From contig OZ234496.1 of the NCBI GenBank assembly GCA_965153455.1, forward strand, positions 6,891,207-6,955,206: a stretch of DNA of 64,000 nt, in the 5' to 3' direction. Made by a program: the position numbers and the translations under genes. This DNA is from Sphagnum compactum. Lineage: Eukaryota > Bryophyta > Sphagnopsida > Sphagnales. Under the pieces are notes generated by a model that was not told the DNA's origin, did not search any database, and worked only from the letters and a program-made list of their open reading frames with translations. Numbering within the stretch: position 1 is the first letter of the stretch; each line of letters starts with the position of its first letter. Below, piece by piece: positions 25,800-37,700 of the stretch.

Positions 25800-27690
25800 A
25801 ATACAGGGTTCGGCACCATGCTGGCACTCAAACCTACACTGGTGGGACATAGCACAGCTTCTCTACCAAAACAGTCAGATACAGGCATCGAAAACAAAAG
25901 ATTCACTGAATTCACACCAGCAGTTTTTAAGTCTGGGATGTTTTGACCCAGAACAACTACTGCCTAGTGTTTCAAAAGGGGAGTATCTGAAAAAAACCAA
26001 ATCTCAAACTTCATATGTTCAGAGTAGACCACATTTTTCCCCCAATCAAGTACTCTCAAAACACACCAAACATGTTGTAGCTGCTAAGAAAGTAGCCTTG
26101 CCCATTTACTGGAGGGACTGGCACCCAATAGATAGATGTTTCTCCAACATCTCACCAAAGAAAATGTTGCTTCAAAGATGGCTGAATGCTTGAGCTCTTG
26201 CATATTGAATGATCACCACAACCAGATTTTAGGTGGTAGCCTCAATGATGGCAAGCAGGAGACTTTGAAGCTTGATTGACAATAAAACTCAACAGCAAAC
26301 TCCTTGCCTTCCTCCTCTCCACCAAAGTATCTCCTGATGATGCCACCAGAGAAGGTTACCATTGGACTTCTTCATACTTGTCACCACCTTCTGTTGATCA
26401 CATAGTGAATCCTTGCTTCCCCACCCACTACCACTTCTTGACTTTCTTATGTTAGCATAACCCTGTGCTTCACAGACAATTACTTTTACTGAGCTGCCTT
26501 CACCTTGCACATCTATTTTTTGGCTCTAGACAGCATTCTTAACACCAAAGTATACATATGCAGCCCCAGGTTATTGACTACTGCAATCCATCAAGTAGTT
26601 TGTTCAGTAAGCCCACATCTTCATTTTAGAGACTCTGCCCTGCAATCTCCAACACCAACATCTCTAGTTGTCCTTTCCATCAAACAGGTTTCTGAGAGAA
26701 CCTTCCTTACTTTTCCTCTTCAATCGTAATCTCAAGCATAGAGTTCTAGTAGACAAATTAGGATCAGTAGCTACCTTCTGATGCTTTTCCAATCATGCCA
26801 CCAGACTGTCCATTTCAATCTGACTGCATATAACAATGAGACCTGCAAGATTCTCTCATTCACGAATATTAACAGTTGAAAGAAAGAGTGAAAACTTTCA
26901 ATTGGATCACCATCAATCCAAGGAAATCTAATACCTGACTGCCTCACTTACTAATCTCCATGTGTCCATACTAACATTACACACAAATCAAGACATCATT
27001 CTTTCACAATTGTGAAGTCACGACCAAGACTTCCACGTAGTGAGAACTCATTTCTTTTAGACAGACCAAAAGAGGCATAATGCATTTCTAGGTAACCAAA
27101 AGAACTGCTACTCTTCAAGACTCGAGCAATGGATCCAGCAAAAGTAGGGTAAGGACTGTCTGATTTCCCTTCCAAAATGCTAATGATTATCATATTACAA
27201 CCCAACAAGATGAGACTAGACTTTGGCAAGGACCAAAAAAGCATCTTCTCTAGTTTCTAATATCCTGAGGAGTCCTGTGCCTGTCCAACAAAATGTGGAG
27301 TTAAACTGATAGTCAACCGATTGAACATATGTCCTCTTGAGACTGAAAGACTGCCCCAATAGATTTTGCAAGCATAGGGCTTCAATAGAAGAAAGCTCCA
27401 CAAAAACTGATTAGCTCAAAAATCTGTTCTGAATTTTCTCACAGAACTGGACTCCATATCACAGCTCTCCTCCCTACCCAATTGCTGCCCTGAGTTTATG
27501 GAATAGGAGTCCAAGAACACTAATTGCAACCTATCAACCATGTCAATGGCAAATATCAAAAGACCCACCATCACCAGTAGACAACTGTGGACACCCTTTC
27601 CTTACTTTTGGTGTGACTATGCACTACAGACTGTAATCCATAGAAAGCATTTCAACATATGAGCATGTTCACCTCTATTGCTGAAACTTC
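25800..27690. other. Region downstream of RRP15, no gene recognised
   Basis: Composition is closer to genic introns and UTRs than to the AT-rich deserts. Open frames of 60-82 codons occur on both strands (for example 27,244-26,996 minus), but none shows a family motif or convincing exon borders. It may hold RRP15 3' UTR or an unrecognised transcript. Confidence 0.35.
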
Positions 27691-27695
27691 ATTCA

Positions 27696-30600
27696 TCAAT
27701 TGTCATCATCTTCATCATCACTGAAATCAACGCCAGGGCCATCAGCAACTTGATTTCCAATCATACTTTGTCCTTCAAGTGTGCCAAAATCCTCATTCTG
27801 CAGAACAACATACTGATCAACAAACCTATAGGTCTACATACAATGTACATCATAACAGGAGCATGATTCAGGTAAAATCTATCTGAGATCAAAAAAATTC
27901 ATTTATATGTCAGTTGTGTGAGGCCTTGAGCTGGGATCATCACTACAAAGAAATGAACCCAACAGATTTCTTAGAAAGAAGAGTTGAGCCCAACAACAAT
28001 CTGAACACATTTGAAACTCACCCGAATACCAGTTTAATCCATCCTAACAAACCGACTCTACTAAACAAGGATTTATCACTAGTTTAACCCAGAACGGTTG
28101 CTGAAGCTTCAAGGTCCCAAGCCAATTTTCCTATGCTCTTGATGGAAAACAACCTTTACCTGATCCCACCCTTTCAGTTTCTCCCTTCCGAGCATGAAGT
28201 CTTCTTGCACAACTGACCACTGTGAAGTAGGAGGGCAATCTCGTTGCTGTAAACAACAATAAACAATTTAGTTCTCCCATTACCTCCTGCAAAATAACAC
28301 ATACATAACCAAACAATTCAATGCTTTTGGTGAACTCACATGAGAGTCAACAGTTGCAAATTGGAGAGGTGTTGTCAGCTGCAAAGGTCGGCCTTTCCCA
28401 GTAGTGAGTGTGCCTTGAACATTTGAAGGCCCTTGACTCTTTAACTGTGACAAAAAGGCAGATTTACTCTGCTTCGCAATCACTGCAAGCAAATGCATCC
28501 CCCATGGCCAATTCAACATACTGACCAGCAACTAATCTTTGCTCAAAACACTAGAAGCTTCTAAGCAGTACTAACTGATGGTTGTACTGCCTGTGGTGAA
28601 AAGGAGAAAGAGAGAAAAGGGGGAGGGAATCAACTGTGCAGATCACTTCACAATGTCTTTAAGAAAACATGCATCTTTGTCAAGCAGTCTAGATAAAAAT
28701 CTGACTTAGACTTCTCATATATGTACGGGATTGCAGAGGAGAATCCACAATAACACTCATGACAATTCCAGCAAACCAAAACAGAACACAACATGAGTGA
28801 GCACCAGCATAACATTGTGAGTGCCGATCAAAATATCAGACTGTCACCTTTCACTATGACACTTATTAGCTGCCATGACTCCCTACTTGCTTCATTAGCT
28901 CCAAACAGCATGTGAGGTAAGTATGTAACAATCAACTAAAGATTTCAGGAAACCAATTTTGAAACATGTGCACCCTAAGTTTCTGTTACATTTACTGAAA
29001 AGATGGAAAGGCTCTGTCTTGATGTTAGCTAGACTTCAAGAGCCATAGCCAATAAAAGAAGTCAATATTATCCTCATTCAGGCTGCAACAAGATTGTGAT
29101 GTAAGCTTCAATTCATTTCAGCTCGCAAGCATCTAACCTTTGTCTTCTAATACATTACCTTTGGCATCACGACTGTCAGCTGCAGTTTGAACTTTTTGGG
29201 CTTTACTCACCTGCACCAAATATACCACATTCAGTTCACTAAACATTCAACTTCTAAGCTCAGACAGCCAGATTGCACTTCATTTCAATGTTGTTACACA
29301 CAGAATTCCCTTGGGCAAAAGTAAACTGCGGTACACACTCTTCCAAATAACCTGAATCTGAGGAGTCTGAACAACAAACATTTTTATGCTGTCAATCCTG
29401 AGAGTAACAGACCAGGGGCATTACCGCATTAAAAAGCTTCACAACTGATTCCCATCACAGCACCACAGCGCACCATTCACCCAAGGATATTAACCCACCC
29501 CACAAAACCACAACAAGTATTAGGGCAGGTAGCATATCGATACTCATAGCAATCAACTCACAGAGCACCTTGAGAATCCACACACAACACATCCAAATTC
29601 CTTCATAATAGAACCACAAACAACAAACAGAGCATTCAAAAAGACAGGAGTCAGCACCTCCCCTTGTTGCAAGCTTCATAAGATCTTTCTCTTTGTTGTC
29701 AGTGTATGGCTGGGGAAGAACATGTGCCTTCTCACGAAGCTGAAGACAGCCCAATTAGCAGCATAACAATGAGGTTAATGCCCATTGTTTCACTGACACA
29801 CCAGCAGCACCATGACAAGCTACAAAACGGGAAGACACTAACTGAAACATCAGAACTTGGATTCCTTGACTATGACAAACCTGAGCCACACACAATAAAA
29901 GTTTTCACTCATGGCAGGAGTTTGTCAGAATCACAGTCTCCTCTCATGAAATTTTTTGGTCAAAAGCACCCGCATACCTCTTTCTTCTCTTTCTTGGCAT
30001 CTTTCTTATGTTCACCAGCCTCTGCATCAAGCTTCTGAGCCACCAGCGATTGTCGTGCTGACAGAACAGGACCCTGTGGACGATATACAGAACCTTTTTC
30101 AGCACCACAAAACAAGAGTGTGTGTGCAAACCCTAGTAGTAGGAAGCCATAGTAGGAACAACACAAACTTCCCCAAAACTGGCATGGTATCCATAAATTG
30201 AAGAGATGTGGCCCCAAAGCTCTCACTCACCAGTTCAGATGAAGGGGCCTTGCTCTTGAAGATTTTGCTAAAAGCACGACTGTAAGCTGTTGGTGCACTT
30301 GAGTTGCCATCACCTTCCTTCCCTGTAATGCTTGAGTCGCTGTCAGTGCCCACCTCCTCTTCTGCCACAGGAACTGCTGATTCTAGATTCTCATTGTTGT
30401 TTCCTCCGTCCTCGTCGCCACTCTCTTCAGTGACCACAGCGGTATCAATCAAACTCGGAGGAGCTTGAAACCCGTTGTTCTCCGCTTCTGTGTCTGCAAC
30501 TTCCGTGTATACAACCCTAAAAACATCATCGGGAGTATGAAGATGATGATGATCTCGTTCCTGCTCAGATTGGAGGCCCAGGGGTTGCTCTTGATCTTCC

Positions 30601-30948
30601 CAATCGATCAAATCAACCTCTTTCCACTGGCTTGTCCCCGTGTCCTCGATCCTCGTTGCCCCACCTATTGCACCAATCCCATCCTCGCTGCGACTGCGGC
30701 TGCCCTCCATAGAATTCGCCATGCCGGCCCCTACGTCCTGCACTCCTTCATCGTCAATCAACACAGGCTGCCCCGTCGAGGACAAAACAATCCGTCCAGT
30801 AACCAGACCATTAGGCTTCCACGCTTTCTCGATCGCCTGTTTCTGCTCCTCCTCCTCCTCCTCCTCTTCCTCCTCCTCCTCTTCTTCTTCACTGGCTTCC
30901 TCTACACTTTCGTCGTCCTCTTCGTCACGAAAGTCATTTCCCCCTTCT

Positions 30949-30980
<32 letters not shown>

Positions 30981-31352
30981 CTCCTCCGCCTCCTCCTCCT
31001 CCTCCTCCTCCTCCTCCTCCTCTACTTCTACAGTTTTATTCTCATGTTTCCGCAACTCGGCAACATTCTCTACAGCAGCGTTCTCGCTCTCCATAGCTTC
31101 AGCAATTCCGTGCTCAGCAGCAACCGCGTGACGACGGCCACTTCCACCTATGACTACTGCACCTCCAACTTCACGGCCATTCTCTCTCTCTATCATCATC
31201 TCATTCCCGACTTCCGCAGAGCCAGCTCCAGCAGCCAAAACCCTAGCCTGAACAGCACCGATAGTATCCGGCATGACTCGACCGACGCTCTCTTGACTCA
31301 CCACGAGCTTATCGCTTGTTGATACCACCAACTTGCGCCGTTTTGAGTGCAT
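27696..31352 (-). CDS. RRP15: RRP15-like ribosomal RNA processing protein
   Basis: Eight exons, right to left, are 31352-30231, 30073-29978, 29739-29658, 29444-29425, 29210-29159, 28482-28340, 28246-28160 and 27797-27696. They give 1,704 nt, or 567 aa, all with GT-AG introns. RRP15 acts in the nucleolus in pre-60S assembly and large-subunit pre-rRNA processing. The diagnostic core begins near residue 375: PVLSARQSLVAQKL, a Lys-rich coiled segment, LREKAHVLPQPYTDNKEKDL, then ATRGVVKLFNAVSKAQ, matching RRP15 of plants and animals. The end is acidic (FSDDEDDDN). The N-terminal 350 residues are unusually long for the family and hold a run of mostly Glu at about 109-169. Exon 4 is a 20-nt microexon encoding the VVKLFNA core. 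Intron 5 carries a copy of the sense-oriented intronic repeat. The start is the first ATG of the long exon-1 frame. Confidence 0.93.
28700..29140 (-). repeat. Sense-oriented intronic repeat, copy in RRP15 intron 5
   Basis: On the minus strand this matches the Pumilio-24 intron copy (60,005-59,560) over most of its length. Shared strings include GAATGAGGATA near the 5' end, GGAGCTMATGAAG in the core and GGTGACAGTCTGATA or its variant GGTGATGGTCTGATA. It begins about 20 nt after the exon-5 donor. The hairpin seen in other copies is disrupted here. I see no coding frame and no clear terminal repeats. Confidence 0.8.
30841..31030 (-). repeat. GAA/GAG trinucleotide tract coding poly-Glu
   Basis: Within RRP15 exon 1, two long runs of GAG/GAA codons (plus strand CTC/TTC) encode most of residues 109-169. 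Codon mixing between GAG and GAA suggests the tract is not a fresh microsatellite expansion throughout. Confidence 0.9.
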
Positions 31353-31570
31353 TTTTCTCCAAGGTACGAACTAAGAACTCCAAATACTACTAATTCCGGA
31401 CAACTCCAAGAGCATCTAGCAAGTACGCGATCCAATGCAGATGCTGATCTTAAATTGGAATTGCAGTAAAAATACGATCAACACGTCCCGAGAACTCGCC
31501 GCTCCATATCCCTCCGAGCAACCAGGCCTTCGGAAGAAGACGAAAAAGAGCATGACGAGGAACAAGAAGC

Positions 31571-31765
31571 CCTAACCTAACCTAACCTAACCTGACGTGA
31601 CCTGACCTCACCCCTGGTTATGAACCAAATCAAACATGCGGTTTTTGCACCCACCGTTAGACCTAACCTCACCCCTGGTTATGAATCAACTCGGACATAC
31701 GGTTTTTGTAACCACCGTTAGACCTAACCTCACCCCTAGTTATAAACTAGTTTGATAGCCGAGTA
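31571..31765 (+). repeat. CCTAA repeats and 61-bp tandem repeat upstream of RRP15
   Basis: About 220 bp upstream of the RRP15 ATG lies a run of CCTAA units (31,571-31,591). It is followed by two full units and one partial unit of a repeat starting CCTCACCCCTGGTTATGAA at 31,606, 31,667 and 31,729 (period 61-62 bp). Each full unit carries CGGTTTTTG and ACCACCGTTAGACCTAA-like blocks. The location suggests promoter or upstream sequence of the divergently reading RRP15; a function is not shown. Confidence 0.85.
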
Positions 31766-31769
31766 GTTT

Positions 31770-34700
31770 GTTCAACACTTAACGCCACTATTCACTTTTT
31801 TTTCTTCTTTTTTTTCAATAGTGCAAAATTTGGCAACAAAAGCAACCATTTTTTTGGAAAAGCACCAAATTAAAACTTTTTATCACCAAATCTTTTTAGG
31901 GTTATTAATCACCAAATTAAAACCTTTTTTTTGGTCTCAATTAAATTGTTATATTACTACTACTAGTTCCCAACTAGGTAATAAAAGTGTGGAATATAAC
32001 TTGTACAATTTTGAGCACCATAGTAAATAGTTTCATAAATTACTTAATTTGCAACATGAGTTTTACAACCAAAAGGAGGAAAGCCACTTGGATGAACTTA
32101 GTAGCACCTACACTAGTATCACTAAAGGATGCAAAGCCTTATCACCTCAAGGTGGATGAAGAATGTGAGTAGGTAAGTAATGTAGCTTAGGCTAAGGCCA
32201 GGTGCTTAATCTAGGTTTAGCATTCTAAGGTACTAAACTAGCATAAATGATTTGAGCATAGGGTTTTTTTTTCAATTTGTTTTTTTCATAATAGTGCGTA
32301 AAGAGTTGTATAAAACAATTGTCTCCTTTCTCATTAACAATAATTTTGTTCGTTGATATTTTTTAATCCTACTCATTGTGCCTGAGCTTCACGTGTTTTG
32401 CAAATTTTTGTCTTGAATTCTACAATAAGTTTTGTATGTTCTTGAATTCTTGAACACCACAAAGCTTTGTTCCTACCATGCACACACACTACTCCAACAA
32501 CGTTCATCACCCCTCACAATGCTTTTTTTGCTCCTAAACAAACACCTTGCACACTCATCTCACCATCACCATTCTATTGTTGCACATCTTCATTCATGCA
32601 CTTCTACCATGAACATTCCTAATTGCACAACTCTAGCATTGACACTCCTATTTGTGTGTGTTACCATCACAAACACATGGCATTGCCATTTGCAACAACT
32701 AGCAAAACACGATATATAATAGAATGCAAAAATTTATATAACAACTTCATTACCATTGTCGTCTGTAATACTTGCACATGCACACCATCATTACAACACC
32801 TAGTTAAAAAACAAGCCACACAAACAAAATGCAAAAACAAGATTATGTAACAATTCCATTTGCCATTATTGTTACTGCTTGACCATGTTTTTAAATTTGG
32901 AGATAATTGCTGATTACTCTTAATTTCAAACCTTGGCATAATGTGTTGTGTTTCAATGCCCCATAACTAGGTTTCATTGTGATTTTTTTTACAATTATTG
33001 AAGTTATTAGAATGGGTTTGATTTAGACCTAGTCTGCTATTTTTGCTTCAAGATGATCTCTAGTTTGGTGCATATTTGAACATTTTAAATCTAGAAAAAA
33101 AAAATTGAATTATAAATCTTATATTGATTCTTGAATTGTGACAACATTTCATTAGATTGCCTACCTTTCTTACTTTATTTTATTATATCTCATTTTTTAT
33201 TATTATAAGGAGCTTCATTCATATTCTTTATATGTTCCACAAATTTGTCACCTAATAATGTATCACAATTCAGAAATAAATTTGTTTCCCTGAAATTAAA
33301 ATTTTGTCGGTTGAAACACATTTACACATTTAGTTTCATGGTCATGGAAATTGTAGATAGTCTACTCATGTTACTCTCGTGTACTCATTTGGCCTATGGG
33401 CACAAAGAATGTGTTGAATGTGCACGCTATGACATTGACTTGGCATGAAATGGAGTTTGAAGCCAATTTGAACCTTGCTATTTTTTATTTTTTAAAATTT
33501 GAGTGATGTGTGTGAGGGGAAATAAGTTTTGAAATCATTCAATTTGGATTGATTTGCAATTTTGTGACAAAATAAAAAGATTGACAAAAAAAGGGTTTTA
33601 CTTTATTCAATTTTTGATCGATCAATGTTTTGAAAGAAAAATAAAATGAAATTTGGAAATAGTTTTGAATGATTTTTTATGAAAGGAAAAAAGTTTTATT
33701 TACCCAAAAAAAGGAGTAACACACTTTTTTAAAACCAAACTAATTCATATGCATGGGGGAAAATGAATAACATCCATGCATAGTTATTGACTATCAAAGT
33801 GTTAATCTCGATGTGTCTCTTGGTCCATTGTTATGCTAGTGGTTTTTTTTACTTTTTGCTTCTATATTATTTTTCATTAAAAAATGTTAACAAAAGATTT
33901 GGTAAGTTTTATATATATATAATTTTTTTTGTTTGGTCATGGTTTCAAACAATGTAGAACTCTTGTTGGTTACAATTTTACCTCCAACTTGAATGTTTGT
34001 TAATTATTGAATTTTGACTTGATTATCAAGCTAATTATTCATAACCTACCAATCAACTATTGATTTTTTTGATAATCGATTAAATTGACAACTACTAGTA
34101 TTGAATTTTCAAAATCTAATAACCTACTTGGATGACATGATCATCATCCAAGCTGTCTATATTTAAACATTAATATTTTTTAAATTAAAAATTAAAAACC
34201 ATATAATTGGTGTATAGCTAATAGATTAACTAACGATTCACAACTAGTAATTTGATGATTAGGATTTTTATACATAGTCAACAATTTTACAAATTTCAAA
34301 TTACATTCAAATTTAATCAAAGTATGCAAATGTAAATTTTAAAAATATCATACATAGATTATATCAAAGTTATACAAAATATTCAAATATCATAATTAAA
34401 TCAATCATGATAAGCAGCCCAAAAACATGTCATGTCATCATGTTAGGTGTGAATAACATCTTGCAAATGTTCAAAGTAAAACATGGATTTACATCATGTA
34501 TACCAACAAGTGAGCCAAGATTTCAAGGTACCATATCAAGTATAATGTTCCATTGAAAACATTGTTGTAATACATTTATGTTATATTTGATGCTTAAACC
34601 TAACTTTAAATATATATACAATTTATAACTTGTGTTAAACAGAATTACACACATGTGCCATTTAGGTAAAGCATTAGCATAATGGCATGTGCTTATTGTG

Positions 34701-37700
34701 TTCCATGTTATATTTGACATATTGACATGAATATAACATGAATTTTTATATTAGGCGTTACCATAAGGGTGAAGCCTTATATGTGCATAATTAGACCTAA
34801 CACAAATACTTGACAATGTTGCATATTTTTACCAGTTGGGTAAGCCATATAAGTGTTCCTAAAAAAACCTCACCCTTTGCTTTTGAATTGTGAATCTCAT
34901 TTGTCCATTATACAATGATGTATTGAAAAGAAGACCCAAGTTTATGAAAGTTTTTTTTTTTTTTAATTTGAAAATTATGGATCTTGAAATCACAATTTTT
35001 TGAAACATTAAATCTAAAATTTTAAAAATTATAGTTACAATTAATTTTTTCCCATTTCATTTGTGTTTGAATATATTATTCAATGCACCAAAATGGCCTA
35101 GCTTTTATCAAACTATATATATTGTACATGAATAAATGGAATATGTTATACATGATTAAAAAATAGAGGAGGAAACCTAAAAGACTAACAAAAAGGTGGG
35201 ATGGCAACCGTAGAGGTTGTTGTGAAGGAGACAACCTATTAAGAAGGACAATGGATGATTTTTTGAAGGTCATTTGTTATCTTTCTTTTATTGCAAATAC
35301 TAGTGTATGTGTTGAATGTTCACCTTGGTTATTTTGTTTCAAAATCACTTCCAAGCCTTCCGTAGTCATTGGCATTAGCAAATATCATGTCAACATCATT
35401 TAGGTTGCCCTAAAAAATGGCATTTTATTGTCATCACATGATGTGAACATATTGGCACACCTATAGACAACATTAGATAATATTTCAACCACACATGAAA
35501 AGGTCTAATGAGATTGTCCAACCATGTGCACAACAAAACAATGCAATGTTGCCCCATTACATGGCAATATATTCCCCACCATGATGATTTGAAAAAACTT
35601 AAATGTAATTGACATGTGTGAAAATTTTGTTGGATGTGCAAGTTCAAAGAAAAAGAAGTGAGCCTATGGCTGGTGTTATTGCATATGCACAATCTTAGGT
35701 GCATATTCATGTTTGAAAGAGAAAAGGGGGTTTGCATAGGTGTGATGTTAGCTTCCCTATTTGGAATGAATAATTATAACTGTAAAATATGATTTCTTAC
35801 ATATGTGGTTGGTTATTTAATCCCATATGCATGAAAAATATATGCATATTATGTTAGAATATTAACACAATGTAACATAATTACGTAATGTGTTAGATTA
35901 TGTTGTAAGATTTGTCATTTCCACCAACACCAACCCATTTATTTTTATGCAATTACCTAATTATTGGAATTATATATTATGTGACAAACAACATAAGTTA
36001 TGTGTATCAAAATGTTTATTTGATATATATTTTATATATAGAATAGACACACACATATATACAAAGGATAATGTTTCTTACATACATGTCTCTTATTGTT
36101 CAATGTATGGAAATAAAGTCCATGAAAATGTATTTGTGCCTTTTACTTTTGCAAGGATAATGGTTCTCCCATTGAATTTGTTTTTTATATACCAATGATG
36201 TTTTATATGGAACAAGTTATAAATTGGGATTTTTTACTCATATTTTTAGGTTGATGGAACTTAGTCATAATGTGATATATATCACTCCAAAGACTATCAA
36301 GTAAAAGGAAGTGCAATACCATTTGCATATGGAGTCTACACATTGAAACAAGTGTGCAAAATAGGAAAATAAATATCAATTTGGGAATAAACATTCTTAC
36401 CATGGCCTTGAGTGCCAAAAGACTGATGATGTGGTTATACTTGAACTTTTGTTTAAACCATAAACAAATTTTAAAGGAGTGCCATTTATTGGGTGTTTGA
36501 GTCATTGTGAATTCATTATCAACCATGGTAGGTGAATTATATAACATGTTGAAAGCATGCATGCAACCAAAATGGTGTTCAAAATTGATTATTTTTTTAT
36601 TAATATGCCATTTCATTAGTATTTACTAAGGTCTAAAACATTCTATAAATAAATTTCGTTAGCCAAAATTTGATCTTGAATGAAACGGTGTACTATGTAC
36701 ATAAATATGTTAATTTCATGGATGAAAATTTGGATTTATTGTCAAAGAATTGTAATTAGACTACCTAAATAAATTATGGTAGGTTGTATTGAATAAAAAC
36801 CAATTTCACAACTTGTAATTCCTGAATCCATGTCGTTTTACATGAGGTTTTCATTGTAGTTTTAAAGACAATCATGCATTTAAAATTTATGCTTGATAAT
36901 GCAACTAAAGTTTTTTTTATTGTTGGCCCTAGATCCCACTTTCTTATTAGTTTAAAATAATAACTAAAGGTAGAACATTTATTACTTTTATTTATAGCTT
37001 AATAATCACCAAAAAAATTCATTTTCGTATTGGTGAAAATGTAACCCAACATTAATTATTATTTTGATGTGTTGTAATATTTGTGTGTTTCAAATATTAC
37101 TAATGTTTTTGGCATGGATTATATAGAAATTGCATCAAAATTTTATGAGGTGTGTTAATTTAATTATTTGGTTAAATTCTAATTAATCATGGATAAATTG
37201 ATTAACTCAATTGTTTACATTTTTATTTCAAATTAGTTCAGGTGTGGACAAGGTTCGAAACACTCTATTATGGGATATAATCCCAATTTGTGTGAATTTA
37301 AATCACTTTTGTTAATTTGAGATTCCAAAACACACATGTTTTTGTTGTTGCACTTTTTATAAGTTTTGGGATGCAAATTTCTTTTGCACGGTTTGTGTTG
37401 AATTTTTTTTTTTGTTTTCTAAACTAATATTCTTATGTCATTCTAGTGAGTCATATTTTGAATCACCAAAAGTTTGACTTCTTGAGTTTTGTGCAACTCT
37501 AGAAGTTTAATGGTTTATACATGATTTCTTATAATAAATTTTATGGATCAAGTTTTGTTTTCAACATTATGTGGTGTGGGTTTGTTTTGGTTGGTTTAAG
37601 TTTGGTGTTATGTCATAGTTTGATCTAGTTTTGTTTAACACATGGTTTGAAATTAATATGTGTTTTATATGGTGTTATGTGGCATGTTGGTTGTGTTTTT

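Noticed and set aside
30465-31322. Plus-strand open frames of 285 and 163 codons opposite RRP15 exon 1
   Set aside because: They are Leu- and Ser-rich mirror images of the GAG/GAA tract and have no motif. The minus-strand frame continues into well-matched RRP15 exons.
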